A stretch of DNA of 50,221 nucleotides from Lachnospiraceae bacterium (GCA_910573755.1 CAJTBO010000034.1:1-50221), one strand, 5' to 3'. Positions 25,695 through 34,689 are shown, counted from the stretch's first letter. Notes: generated by a model not told the origin, from the letters alone. A program made the numbers and translations.

Positions 25695-26594
25695 TCACTT
25701 TCTTTTCCTGCTGCCCAGCAAACCATCCGGCATTAATACCAGAACTATTAAAAATACCGCAAATGACAGCATAGACGCCATTGTTGAAGGAATAAACTGT
25801 GCAATTACCTGTTCGATCAAACCGAAGATCATGCCTCCGACAATAGCGCCTGGTATGCTTCCCAGTCCCCCCAGTACAACGATCATAAAGGATTTTGTAC
25901 CGAAAACATTTCCCACGGAAGGCGACACCAGATAAAAAGAGGACATTGCCGCACCTGCGATTGCCAGAGCCGCTGTTCCAAGTCCGAAAGCAATGCCGTA
26001 GGTTGTATGTACATCCACACCGCAGAGTGCTGCCGCATCACGATTCTGGGAAACCGCACGTATCCTCTTTCCCAGTTCGGTTTTATTGATGATAAACCAG
26101 AGCCCGAAAGCCACGACAAAACACAAAATAAATGCAATGATCCTTGAATATTGTGTTACGAAACTGTTATCAAAAGCCCTGAAATAATTTTTATAGGACC
26201 ATGTATTCAAAGTTTTATATCTTGATGTGTAGATCATCAGGTAAAGGTTGCAGATCGCATAGTCCAGTCCTATTGTAAAAAGCATTACACTGGTAGGCTC
26301 TAATACGCTGGCGCTCTCACGGATCAGCAGCGGCCGGATGATCACCTTCTGCAGTAAAAATCCAATTATAAAAAATGCCGGTGCAATAAAAAACATCGCA
26401 AAGAACGGATCTACGTTAAAACGCGTAAACAATTCATAGTACGCAAAAGCGGAAGCCATCAGCATGGCGCCATGAGAAAAATTGATAATACGCACAACGC
26501 CGAATATAACACTCAGACCGACAGCGATCAGACTGTATGCTCCGCCGAGGATCAATCCATGTAAAATCGCTATAAATATATTATTCATGCTCAT
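25695..26594 (-). CDS. livH: ABC importer permease, LivH type
   Basis: This 299-residue permease has LivH signatures: LILGGAYSLIAVGLSVIFGVVRIINFSHG at the N-terminus, AVSQNRDAAALCGVDV as the coupling loop, and VLGGLGSIPGAIVGG near the C-terminus. About eight membrane segments are visible. The ATG at 26588 (third residue) has the better ribosome-site spacing, so the first two residues may not be made. It is the first gene after the binding protein, with an 80-nt gap that contains a hairpin. Confidence 0.93.
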   Translation of the reverse strand: MSMNNIFIAILHGLILGGAYSLIAVGLSVIFGVVRIINFSHGAMLMASAFAYYELFTRFNVDPFFAMFFIAPAFFIIGFLLQKVIIRPLLIRESASVLEPTSVMLFTIGLDYAICNLYLMIYTSRYKTLNTWSYKNYFRAFDNSFVTQYSRIIAFILCFVVAFGLWFIINKTELGKRIRAVSQNRDAAALCGVDVHTTYGIAFGLGTAALAIAGAAMSSFYLVSPSVGNVFGTKSFMIVVLGGLGSIPGAIVGGMIFGLIEQVIAQFIPSTMASMLSFAVFLIVLVLMPDGLLGSRKRK

Positions 26595-26619
26595 TTCCTT
26601 TCACAGCAGCCCAGATAGA

Positions 26620-26643
26620 AGGGAGAAAGGAGTACTTTCCCCC
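26620..26643 (-). other. Hairpin between livK and livH
   Basis: GGGAGAAAG (26621-26629) can pair with CTTTCCCCC (26635-26643) with one bulge, in the 80-nt gap after livK. There is no U-run after it. Hairpins here often protect the binding-protein message or reduce read-through, giving more LivK than permease. Confidence 0.4.
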
Positions 26644-26674
26644 TTATCTACTGCTTTTTATTACACTCTACTTG

Positions 26675-28036
26675 TTATCTCTCGCTGAAAGAAGGGATTG
26701 GCAGAATAGGAACATTCCCTTCCACACTGTGCTCTGCCGGATACAGTGGAACTGCAACGCCATCCTGATACTGTACGATCGTACCGCCGGTAGCGCCGCC
26801 ATCAAATGTATTCTGATTCTTTTCATCAAATGCGATTGCAGAATATCCACTTAACAGCGCACGGTCTGTACCATCATTATGTAACTCGATACCTTTGATG
26901 GCATCACGAAGCGTTTCCGCATCTGTAGTACCTGCCGCTTCTAAGGCATAGTATGCTATATAGGCAACGGTCCAACCCTGAGCGAAGAAAGATGTCATTT
27001 CATAACCATAAGTTTCTTTGCATTGTGTTGCTACTTCCTGAATCCATTCATGATTCTGCACACCGCACATGTCCCAGTCTTCCTGTACAAAATGATAGTT
27101 GTAAACCTCCTGGTCAAGTGCTTCGAAGAATGCCGCATCCTGCCAGCCGCCGCCTACAGACCACACACCCCAGGGAAGGTCTACCTGGTTCGCATACAGA
27201 GCATTTGAAAATACGATAGAGTCATCTGTATAGAATGAAACGTTCAGAACATCCGCGCCGGAGTCTTTTACCTTCAGCACCTGGGATGTCATATCCGCCT
27301 GACCATTTGTAACAGGCTCATCAAGTACACAGGTCCAGCCTCTTTCATCTGCTGCTTCCTTCCAGATACGAGCATTGTCTGCGCCCCAGTCTGAATTTTC
27401 ATATACAAGAGCATAGGTCAGTGTATCCAGATTATTTTCTTCGCAGATCGTATCAAGGGCAGTGATCATCTCAAGAACGTCATATGTTGCGGTATTATTG
27501 ATGCGGTACACATAATCATATCCGCGATCCGTCACTGCCGTCGCAACGCCGCCTTGAGAGATATAGGGAATAGAGTATTTCTGTGCAACCTCAGAGGAAG
27601 AAATACAACAGGTACTGTTATAGGCGCCGATGATCATGCTCACTCCGTCATCTGTGATCAGACGTTCACAAGCTACTGATGCTTTGTCAGCCGCTGTCTC
27701 TGTATCTGCCACGACAAGCTGTATCTGGGCGCCGCCCATGGACTTGATACCGCCGTTTGCATTGATCTCCTTAATCGCTGCCTCCGCACCATCTGCATGC
27801 TGCTGTCCGATCGTTGCCGACCCGCCGGTAAGCGGCCATAGACTGCCGATCTTTACTACATCGCCCGATGCGGCGGCGGGTGCCTCTGTCCCTGCCTCTG
27901 TCTCTACTTCCGTTCCCTCCGCGCTGGATGCCGGTGCTTCCGCAGTCCCGCTGTTCCCGCAGCCCGCTATCATACTTGCCGTCATAATCACAGCAAGACC
28001 GAGACTTAACAAGCGTTTAACTTTTCCCTTACTCAT
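26675..28036 (-). CDS. livK: ABC importer substrate-binding lipoprotein, LivK type
   Basis: This 453-residue lipoprotein has a lipoprotein signal (KRLLSLGLAVIMTASMIAGC, lipid-anchored Cys 26), a low-complexity linker rich in Ala/Glu/Thr, and a type I periplasmic-binding fold (VVKIGSLWPLTGGSATIGQQ, then VVADTETAADKASVACERLI and MIIGAYNSTCCISSSEVAQ). These domains bind branched-chain amino acids, but also amides, urea and aromatic or short-chain acids. The ligand is therefore not fixed. The start is ATG at 28036 with AAGGAGG upstream. The open frame beyond is not coding. First gene of the long run to 15471. Confidence 0.92.
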   Translation of the reverse strand: MSKGKVKRLLSLGLAVIMTASMIAGCGNSGTAEAPASSAEGTEVETEAGTEAPAAASGDVVKIGSLWPLTGGSATIGQQHADGAEAAIKEINANGGIKSMGGAQIQLVVADTETAADKASVACERLITDDGVSMIIGAYNSTCCISSSEVAQKYSIPYISQGGVATAVTDRGYDYVYRINNTATYDVLEMITALDTICEENNLDTLTYALVYENSDWGADNARIWKEAADERGWTCVLDEPVTNGQADMTSQVLKVKDSGADVLNVSFYTDDSIVFSNALYANQVDLPWGVWSVGGGWQDAAFFEALDQEVYNYHFVQEDWDMCGVQNHEWIQEVATQCKETYGYEMTSFFAQGWTVAYIAYYALEAAGTTDAETLRDAIKGIELHNDGTDRALLSGYSAIAFDEKNQNTFDGGATGGTIVQYQDGVAVPLYPAEHSVEGNVPILPIPSFSER

Positions 28037-28199
28037 TTTTCTTTTTCCTCCTTTGAAATAAATTTGTTGGGCAGTTGTTAAATTGCCAAACCCATTGATT
28101 TTACTGGGTTTTCTCATTGTTTCTATATAAATTTTCTCTCCGCAAATGGTATAATAGAAGTACCCACAGCCACCATACAACTCACGGAGGAGAAAATTT

Positions 28200-28304
28200 A
28201 TGTCTGTCAAATATCACCAGATCTCTTTAAAAGAAACTTTCTCAGATTGTCAGGATATCTTTTTTGACGATACTCCTTCTTTCTTCCAGATTCACCGCCG
28301 GTAG
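28200..28304 (+). pseudogene. Probable N-terminal remnant of an IS transposase
   Basis: From ATG at 28200 (GGAGG 9 nt upstream, TATAAT at 28150-28155) 34 codons read MSVKYHQISLKETFSDCQ and on to PSFFQIHRR, then a stop. The opening resembles the start of IS transposases I associate with Lachnospiraceae, where a DDE domain of several hundred residues should follow. The rest is missing. Between 28305 and 28543 I see no further coding sequence. The match is from memory, so a free-standing small gene is the alternative. Confidence 0.45.
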
Positions 28305-28543
28305 GAAAATCCGGAACCATATCACTACGAATGCGGAGGTTTCTCTCGCCGGAATTGCCAGCCGGCTGACTGTCATTTGTTGCTCACCGCATGAACTGTC
28401 CGCAGTATATCCGGAGCCTGAAACCTTTTATTGCCTGAAAAAGTATTCCATTGTCATATTTCTTTTGCGGGCTTATAAAAGTGCGCCCAAAATCTGTTGC
28501 GTTATGCCAGTCCGAAAACATTTCCATCCCCCGCCAAATACCC

Positions 28544-29590
28544 TTACTTATTTTCTCCGGCGGCCTCCAGCAAATATTTAAAACCGATTTTCCGCTGATA
28601 TCCGTCAAATGCCTTTTCCCAGTCTTCCAGCAGGCAGACATTGCTGATCAACGGCTCCAGCTTCACTTCTCCTCTCCGCACAAGATCCAGTGCCTTTACC
28701 CACCACTGCGGTTTCTGCGCATAGGTTCCTCTGACAGAAAGTTCCTTTAACGTAATCAAATTCATATCCAGCTCTACAGACCTGCCGGTCAGTCCCACCT
28801 GTACATAACGCCCGCCTTTCCGAACCGCCCGCAGCCCCATACGGATTGCCGCCCCTGCTCCGGAACAGTCGAACACCACATCCGGTCCAAAGGGAGCACA
28901 GAGTGCCGCGATTTTTTCTTCCCCATCCGGTTTATCAGAATAGATCACTTCCGAGGCCCCCAACGTCTTTGCCAGTTCCAACCGCTCCTGATCCACCGCT
29001 GTCCCCGCCATGACCACCACTGCTCCTGCACTCACCGCAACCTGCAGGCACATCAGCCCGATAGCTCCCGGACCGGTGATCAGCACCCTGTCGCCGGGTA
29101 CGATATCCCCGAATTCCAGAACACCCTGCACACAACACGCCAGAGGTTCCGTCATGGCAGCTTCCCTCAGGCTTATGCCCTCCGGGATCAAATGCAGATT
29201 CTTTTCCGGCACTACAACATATTCCGCCATGGCACCATTCACCGCGCTGCCGATGGATCTTTTCTCAGGACACAGGTTTCCTTTTCCCGTCTTGCAGTAC
29301 ATACAATGTCCGCAGGTATGATAATATGTTTCGCTGACAACCCTTTTGCCGATCCAGAACGGGTCTGTTCCCTCTCCTGCCGATTCCACGACTCCCGACA
29401 GTTCATGCCCCAATATAACAGGCGGATTGGTCGGATAGCCTCCGTCTCCCTCAAAAATATGAAGGTCTGTTCCGCAGATGCCGCAGTATGACACCTTTAT
29501 CCTCACCTGTCCCGCAGATGGTACGGGCATCTCAACATCCATACACTTTACTTTTTCAGGCCCGTTTTCATAATTTACTATCGCCTTCAA
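28544..29590 (-). CDS. Zinc-dependent alcohol dehydrogenase (MDR family)
   Basis: This 348-residue dehydrogenase has catalytic zinc ligands in YCGICGTD (Cys 39) and GHE (61-63), structural zinc Cys 93, 96, 99 and 107, and the nucleotide motif ITGPGAIGLMCLQ. The start is TTG at 29590 with GGAGG 9 nt upstream. It overlaps the end of the upstream paralogue by 23 nt. It shares zinc-ligand spacing and the SxGxGAMAEY-type segment (GSAVNGAMAEYVVV) with that gene, so the pair arose by duplication. The substrate is unknown. Relatives act on sorbitol, threonine or sugar-derived ketones. Confidence 0.88.
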   Translation of the reverse strand: MKAIVNYENGPEKVKCMDVEMPVPSAGQVRIKVSYCGICGTDLHIFEGDGGYPTNPPVILGHELSGVVESAGEGTDPFWIGKRVVSETYYHTCGHCMYCKTGKGNLCPEKRSIGSAVNGAMAEYVVVPEKNLHLIPEGISLREAAMTEPLACCVQGVLEFGDIVPGDRVLITGPGAIGLMCLQVAVSAGAVVVMAGTAVDQERLELAKTLGASEVIYSDKPDGEEKIAALCAPFGPDVVFDCSGAGAAIRMGLRAVRKGGRYVQVGLTGRSVELDMNLITLKELSVRGTYAQKPQWWVKALDLVRRGEVKLEPLISNVCLLEDWEKAFDGYQRKIGFKYLLEAAGENK

Positions 29591-30635
29591 TTTTTGCAGC
29601 CTCCTCCCTTTTGTTCGGATATATCAGAATTTTGATTCCTCTGCCTTCCTGCATATCCGTAAAGCCCTGTTCCCAGTCTTCTAACCCGTATCTGCCGGTG
29701 ATCAGATGATCCACCCTGACCTTTCCTGTACTCATCAGTTCGATCGCCGTCTCCCAGTTATGCCATCTGTGACCGAAAGTACCGATGATCTGTATCTCTT
29801 TTCCGGTCAGCAGAGAATAATCTATTGTCAGTTCCGGTTTCGTCAGACCCACCTGAATAAAAGTCCCTGTCTTTTTTACGCTTCTCATAGCCTGACGTAT
29901 GGCACGTTCTGCACCGCTGCAGTCCAACACCACATCAAATCCCTTTTCACCGGCAATCTCTTTTACCGCCTCTTCCGACAGATCTGTCAATGTTACATCT
30001 ACACCTGCGGATCTTGCCGCATCAAGCCTTTCCTGATCTTTTGGCAGTCCCGCAAGAACTGCCAGCGCTCCCACGGATTTTGCCGCCTGTGCCGCCAGCT
30101 GGCCTATGGCGCCCGGTCCCATGATCAGCACCTTATCTGTCGCCGTCAGTCTGGTGTGATCCATCAGTGCATGCAGGGCTACCGCAAAAGGTTCGCACAG
30201 GGCTGCTCTGTCAAAACTCAATGTATCCGGAATCTTATGTACGATTCCCTGCCGTACCTTGATATACTCCGCCATGGCGCCGTCCACACCGTATCCGATG
30301 GACAGTCTCTTATCACACATCAACTCCCGCCCTGTCTTACAATACTCGCAGACACCGCAGACAACCTGTCCTGTCTCGCTCACCACACGCTCGCCCGGCT
30401 TAAGGTTTTTCACATCTCTTCCTGTTTCCACGATCACTCCGGAATATTCATGTCCCAAAATCACCGGCGGGTTACTCCATGTACTGCCGTGCCATATCTT
30501 AATATCCGTTCCGCAGATACCGGCCGCCTCCACTCTGATCAGCACTTCATCCGCACCGGGAGTCGGACGTTCAACACTGCAAAGCTGTATATTTCCGCTG
30601 TCCTGCCACCGGTTTATTTTCCTCAATGCTCTCAT
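29568..30635 (-). CDS. Zinc-dependent alcohol dehydrogenase, paralogue
   Basis: This 355-residue MDR dehydrogenase has GICGTDIKIWHG (Cys 41), GHE (61-63), structural Cys 93, 96, 99 and 107, and MGPGAIGQLAAQ as nucleotide motif. The start is ATG at 30635 (MRALRKINRW), supported by GAGAGGTAGAG upstream. An open frame to 30704 overlaps the divergent control region and is unlikely. It is the first gene of a two-gene operon that faces away from the PucR-type regulator, which therefore probably controls it. Confidence 0.88.
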   Translation of the reverse strand: MRALRKINRWQDSGNIQLCSVERPTPGADEVLIRVEAAGICGTDIKIWHGSTWSNPPVILGHEYSGVIVETGRDVKNLKPGERVVSETGQVVCGVCEYCKTGRELMCDKRLSIGYGVDGAMAEYIKVRQGIVHKIPDTLSFDRAALCEPFAVALHALMDHTRLTATDKVLIMGPGAIGQLAAQAAKSVGALAVLAGLPKDQERLDAARSAGVDVTLTDLSEEAVKEIAGEKGFDVVLDCSGAERAIRQAMRSVKKTGTFIQVGLTKPELTIDYSLLTGKEIQIIGTFGHRWHNWETAIELMSTGKVRVDHLITGRYGLEDWEQGFTDMQEGRGIKILIYPNKREEAAKIEGDSKL

Positions 30636-30710
30636 CTTCACTCTACCTCTCAGAACCTTATCTTCATGTCGAATTTTAGTGTATTCTATCTCAACAGCCC
30701 TCAAAAATCA

Positions 30711-30740
30711 TTGACCAATCATACAATTCTGCTGTATTAT
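30711..30740 (+). promoter_or_regulatory. Candidate promoter of the PucR-type regulator
   Basis: TTGACC (30711-30716) and TATTAT (30735-30740) are 18 nt apart and point to the TTG start at 30780. The 144-nt divergent region 30636-30779 should also contain the promoter of the dehydrogenase pair and the regulator's operator. I could not place these. Confidence 0.5.
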
Positions 30741-30779
30741 AATTCCAAACATGTTCAGAATCTTCAGGAGGTTCGGCTT

Positions 30780-32438
30780 TTGCCGCTATTGATTATCCGT
30801 ATGAGTTACAGTACTTTTCTTGACATTCAGCATATGTATCCCTTTTCCGATATGGAGGTTTTGGCGGGACATGACGGCCTCTCCGCCCCCATCCTGTGCG
30901 GCGGCGTCTTAGATGCCCCGGATTCCACCAAATATGTACGCGCCGGGGAGTTTGTCATGACAACCGGTTATATTTTTATGAATAATAAGGATATTCTTAT
31001 GGAGATCATACAGGAACTGCACAACAGACATGCTGCAACTCTGGCTATTAAAATGTTCCGTTATATTCAGGATATTCCGGAGGAATGTAAGGAGCTTGCC
31101 AATAAATACGGCCTGCCGCTGATCTTTGTGCCCAGCAGGTTTTCATGGAATGATATTTTAAATCCCCTGATCCTGAATATCTCCATGTCTTCCGATGACA
31201 CTACTTCCTTTATCAACATATACAGTCAGCTTCTGCGGACTACTCAGAAATCCCAGTCTGTCACTGCCCTGCTCAACAGCGCCAGCACCATTCTGAACTA
31301 TCCGATCACACTTGCAAACACCGAGACAAAGTCCTTTCTCAGTTATCCGGCAGGGTTTCAGTGTCCGCTTGTTTTAGATGATGTCTTTTTCCGGGAAGCA
31401 GTCAGCTCGGAACATTATCTCGGAGATGAGACAGCTCTTTTCTATTCCGGAAGAAATGACGCCAAGATAAACCTCTTGATATCCACTCTGCATCTCGAAG
31501 ATTACCAGATGATGATCGTATGGAACGCTCCCGGTATCGAAAATAACGGTAAACTGAATATGCTGATCTATGCCGCCCTTCTGATCCGCGAATCTATTCA
31601 GGATATGCGGAAGAAGCAAAAAGATCTGATCCATAAAAAGAATTTCCTGCTGGAAAATCTTTTTGCAAAAGACACCCATGCGGCAAAAGAAGAAGCCGTC
31701 TCCCTGCAGATCGATCCGTGGCAAAGATATACCCCCATTCTGGCACGCTTTGCTTCCTCCGCCAGTCCGGATTATCCGGATATCTCTATCTACAATGCCA
31801 GAGTGCACAATTGCTTTGAACAACTGTTTCAAAAGTATAATATACATTCCTGTATCGGCTCTGACGGCATTTTCCGCTTTCTGGCTCCCGTCAATGCGCT
31901 CTGGAATACCTATCATGATGTTCTGATATACAGCAAACAGTATGGAAAACGCATTCAGGCTGTCCTGCAGACCGCTTTTCCGGATCAGATCATCCATATC
32001 CTGATCGGACATCCCGCACAGGACTGGGAAGATATCCCGTCAAAGTATCAGGATATCCTTGCTCTAATGGAAACCCTGAAAGATAAGACTGCCCTGTACC
32101 CCCCCGCATTGCTGCACATACACGACATTGGTCCCTCTTTTCTGCTGTTGCAGCCCGGTATTTACGACAGGCTTCCTGACTTTTACAGAGAATATTTCTC
32201 TCCGCTCTCCCAGGTGGATCCATCCGTACAGGAAAATATTCTGGAAACACTGAACACTTATATCGAATGCGGTTTTAACTATCGGGAGGCCTCCAGAACT
32301 TTAAATGTGCATCACAATACAATACGCTACCGGCTGGAACAGTTTTCCGATCTCACCGGCCTTGAAATCACAAATCAGGATGATCTTCTGACCATCCTGA
32401 TCTGTCTGCAATATTTTCATCTCAAAAAGAAGGAATAG
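30780..32438 (+). CDS. PucR-family transcriptional regulator
   Basis: This 552-residue regulator is the only large plus-strand gene in the chromosomal part. The N-terminal PucR/PurC-like ligand domain (about 10-135) reads MEVLAGHDGLSAPILCGG and GEFVMTTGYIF. The middle part resembles GGDEF-like/CdaR domains. The C-terminal helix-turn-helix is of the PucR type (YIECGFNYREASRTLNVHHN, then RYRLEQFSDLTGLE). PucR-type proteins usually activate nearby catabolic genes on sensing a substrate. Start is TTG at 30780 with AGGAGG 8 nt upstream, and the first ATG is 21 nt further in. It ends 11 nt from the convergent iron dehydrogenase gene. Confidence 0.9.
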   Translation: MPLLIIRMSYSTFLDIQHMYPFSDMEVLAGHDGLSAPILCGGVLDAPDSTKYVRAGEFVMTTGYIFMNNKDILMEIIQELHNRHAATLAIKMFRYIQDIPEECKELANKYGLPLIFVPSRFSWNDILNPLILNISMSSDDTTSFINIYSQLLRTTQKSQSVTALLNSASTILNYPITLANTETKSFLSYPAGFQCPLVLDDVFFREAVSSEHYLGDETALFYSGRNDAKINLLISTLHLEDYQMMIVWNAPGIENNGKLNMLIYAALLIRESIQDMRKKQKDLIHKKNFLLENLFAKDTHAAKEEAVSLQIDPWQRYTPILARFASSASPDYPDISIYNARVHNCFEQLFQKYNIHSCIGSDGIFRFLAPVNALWNTYHDVLIYSKQYGKRIQAVLQTAFPDQIIHILIGHPAQDWEDIPSKYQDILALMETLKDKTALYPPALLHIHDIGPSFLLLQPGIYDRLPDFYREYFSPLSQVDPSVQENILETLNTYIECGFNYREASRTLNVHHNTIRYRLEQFSDLTGLEITNQDDLLTILICLQYFHLKKKE

Positions 32439-32444
32439 GCGCTG

Positions 32445-32478
32445 CCGGATCACATCCAAAGATTCCGGTATATTTTTT
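32445..32478 (+). terminator. Weak terminator of the PucR-type gene
   Basis: CCGGA (32445-32449) and TCCGG (32464-32468) form a short stem followed by TATATTTTTT on the plus strand. It lies within the end of the convergent dehydrogenase gene. Confidence 0.4.
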
Positions 32479-33604
32479 CTACCTGCTCCTGCGTGATCTC
32501 ACGCATTGTATTCTGAGGGCTCTTACTGTCCATGGCATCGCACGCCATCTTTTTGATAACGCCCATGAATTCCTCTCTGTCTACACCATACTGTTCGAGA
32601 GTAGGAATTTCCAGTTCCACCACAAGTTCGTCCAGTTTTTTCAGGAACTTTTCCGATGCTTCTCTGTCAGAATCCTGTTCCGATGCGGCATTCACCGCCC
32701 TTCCGAGATCCGCAAAGCGGCTGTATGTACCGCACAGCGCAAAACTCAGGCATTCCTTCATCAGCATGGCGTTGGAAATGCCGTGGGGAATATGAAACAG
32801 GGCGCCTATCGGCCTGCTCATACCGTGGATCAATGTGACGGACGAATTATTAAAAGCAATGCCGGCTTCCAGCGCTGCCACCGACATCTGAATTCTGGCT
32901 TCCTCATCCTTCCCGCTATGAAACGCCTTTGGCAGATAAGAGAAAATTCTCTTTACGGCAGATACCGCAAAAGTATCGGACATCGCCTGCGCCTTTCTCG
33001 AGGTATAGGCCTCCACTGCATGACACAGCGCATCCAGCCCGGTTGCCGCTGTGATCTTCGGTGGCGCCGTCATCGTAAAGCACGGATCGATCACCGCGAT
33101 ATCCGGCATCAGGCACTTTCCTTTGAGCAGCATCTTTATGTCCTTTTTTGTGTCGGTAATGATCGTAAACTGTGTCGCTTCCGAACCGGTGCCCGACGTG
33201 GTGGGAATCGCAGCCATCGGCGGCATCTGTGTATCGATCTCTTTTCCCATAAAATCAGAAATATTTCCGCCTCTTTTCACCAGAGAACCTACAGCCTTCA
33301 TCGAGTCTATGGGACTGCCGCCACCCAGTGCAATCAAAAAGTCACAATTCTCCCTTTTGTAAAGTTCCAGCCCCTTTTCTATCATAATATCCGTGGGCTC
33401 CCCCGTAATCTCCGCAAAGACCACATAAGGCACGCCGCTTGAACTCAGCAGTTTTTCCAGTTTCCCGCAGTTTCCCAGATCGATCATCACCTGATCCGTC
33501 ACGATCATCGCCCTCCTGCCCATTGCGATGATCGAATCCTTTGCCAGCTCCAACGCCCCGGCTCCCGAAATAATACGGCCGGGCATTATAAATTCTCTTG
33601 CCAT
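32450..33604 (-). CDS. Iron-containing alcohol dehydrogenase
   Basis: This 384-residue group III dehydrogenase has the cofactor motif IALGGGSPIDSMKAVG, the PTTSGTGSEATQF loop and metal ligands in TGLDALCHAVEAY (Asp, His), IHGMSRPIGA (His) and IPHGISNAML (His). Members reduce short aldehydes such as lactaldehyde, butyraldehyde or sulfoacetaldehyde. It is only distantly related to the 4-hydroxybutyrate dehydrogenase in this window. It is the last gene of a minus-strand series AEC transporter, hydrolase, kinase, dehydrogenase with short gaps. Good RBS (AGAGAGGAG) before ATG at 33604. Confidence 0.9.
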   Translation of the reverse strand: MAREFIMPGRIISGAGALELAKDSIIAMGRRAMIVTDQVMIDLGNCGKLEKLLSSSGVPYVVFAEITGEPTDIMIEKGLELYKRENCDFLIALGGGSPIDSMKAVGSLVKRGGNISDFMGKEIDTQMPPMAAIPTTSGTGSEATQFTIITDTKKDIKMLLKGKCLMPDIAVIDPCFTMTAPPKITAATGLDALCHAVEAYTSRKAQAMSDTFAVSAVKRIFSYLPKAFHSGKDEEARIQMSVAALEAGIAFNNSSVTLIHGMSRPIGALFHIPHGISNAMLMKECLSFALCGTYSRFADLGRAVNAASEQDSDREASEKFLKKLDELVVELEIPTLEQYGVDREEFMGVIKKMACDAMDSKSPQNTMREITQEQVEKIYRNLWM

Positions 33605-33622
33605 TTTGTCTCCTCTCTGTTT

Positions 33623-34657
33623 TTATGCACGGGCAATCATCTCTCCGTACCGCTCCTTTTCCTCTCTTATAAAAGCTTTTACCTCTTCCGTTGTCGGCAG
33701 GGCATCCGTACAGTTGTTTGCCCGTACCATCATGGATGCCTCCGCGGAGCCGAATTCCAGACAGTCAATGATCTCCCAGCCGCTATAGAGGCCGTACAGA
33801 AATCCGGAGCCGTATCCGTCGCCGCCCCCGAAGCCTTTTCTCGCAGTGACAGGAAAAGGCCTGACCGAAAAGCTCTGACCGTCACATGTATAGGCTGTAG
33901 AGCCCTCCATGCCATGTTTAATCACAACGATCTTGGCATTGCATCCCTGCCAGTAAGCCGCACTCTCCTTATCTGTCATACCGGGCTGTACCAGCTTTTC
34001 CGTCAGATCAAACTCTTCTCTCGAGCCCATGATGATATCCGACTCTCTGGCAACCGCCGAATAGTATATGGATATCTCATCGCTGTTCTTCCAGTTGTAT
34101 TCCCGATAATCGATATCAAAAAGAATTCTTGTGTTATTTTTCTTTGCCAGCATCACTGCTTTTAACACGGCTTCTCTGGAAGGACTTTCCGCTAACGCTG
34201 TACCGGATACCAAAAGCATTTTGGCTGATCTGATATACTCCTCATAAATATCATCCACAGAGAGCTGAAGATCCGCTATACAATTTCTGTACATCAAAAT
34301 ACGACTTTTACTGGAAGAAAGCATTTCCGTAAAGGTAAGCCCCAGTTTTTCTCCGCCTGTGCATCTGGTAATGCAGGCTGTATCAATGCCCTTTTTCCGG
34401 AAATATTCCATCACAAAATCACCGAACTGATCATCTGATATCTTGCCGATAAAACCGGCTTTCAAACCGTGTTTTACCGTTCCGACCGCAATGTTTGCCG
34501 GAGAGCCTCCGACATACTTTTCAAAATAGCGAACATCCTTCAAGGGTTTGAACTCCTCTTTTACCTGCTCACTGTAAGCCGGATTAAAATCAATGGTTAT
34601 TCTCCCCATCATCACAATGTCCAGCGGTCTTGCCTCATCAACCTCTACATACCTCAC
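33623..34657 (-). CDS. PfkB-family sugar kinase, IolC-like
   Basis: This 344-residue ribokinase-type kinase has the N-terminal glycine pair YVGGSPANIAVGTVKHGLKAGFIGKI. Features like 5-dehydro-2-deoxygluconokinase (IolC) include RITIDFNPAY, LMYRNCIADLQL, FDIDYREYNW and the tail NCTDALPTTEEV. The anion-hole motif, usually GAGD(A/S), reads GGGDGYGSGF. The catalytic Asp is kept but neighbouring small residues are changed. No other inositol (iol) genes are present, so the natural substrate may be a different deoxy-sugar acid. The start is GTG at 34657 with AGGAGG upstream. The kinase joins a dehydrogenase and a transporter in one run. Confidence 0.87.
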   Translation of the reverse strand: MRYVEVDEARPLDIVMMGRITIDFNPAYSEQVKEEFKPLKDVRYFEKYVGGSPANIAVGTVKHGLKAGFIGKISDDQFGDFVMEYFRKKGIDTACITRCTGGEKLGLTFTEMLSSSKSRILMYRNCIADLQLSVDDIYEEYIRSAKMLLVSGTALAESPSREAVLKAVMLAKKNNTRILFDIDYREYNWKNSDEISIYYSAVARESDIIMGSREEFDLTEKLVQPGMTDKESAAYWQGCNAKIVVIKHGMEGSTAYTCDGQSFSVRPFPVTARKGFGGGDGYGSGFLYGLYSGWEIIDCLEFGSAEASMMVRANNCTDALPTTEEVKAFIREEKERYGEMIARA

Positions 34658-34689
34658 AGCAGTTTTTTCCTCCTTTTTCCTGTTGTTTC

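Noticed and set aside
27630-28061. 143-codon plus-strand frame opposite livK
   Set aside because: It lies antisense to the LivK linker and signal region and is explained by their composition.
28060-28140. Riboswitch in the livK leader
   Set aside because: One 7-bp hairpin (AAACCCA/TGGGTTT) is present but no recognised aptamer pattern or terminator.
29706-30779. Long N-terminal extension of the PucR-type reading frame (about 360 codons)
   Set aside because: It is antisense to the zinc dehydrogenase, rich in chance residues, lacks a ribosome site, and the real start has AGGAGG at 8 nt (TTG at 30780).
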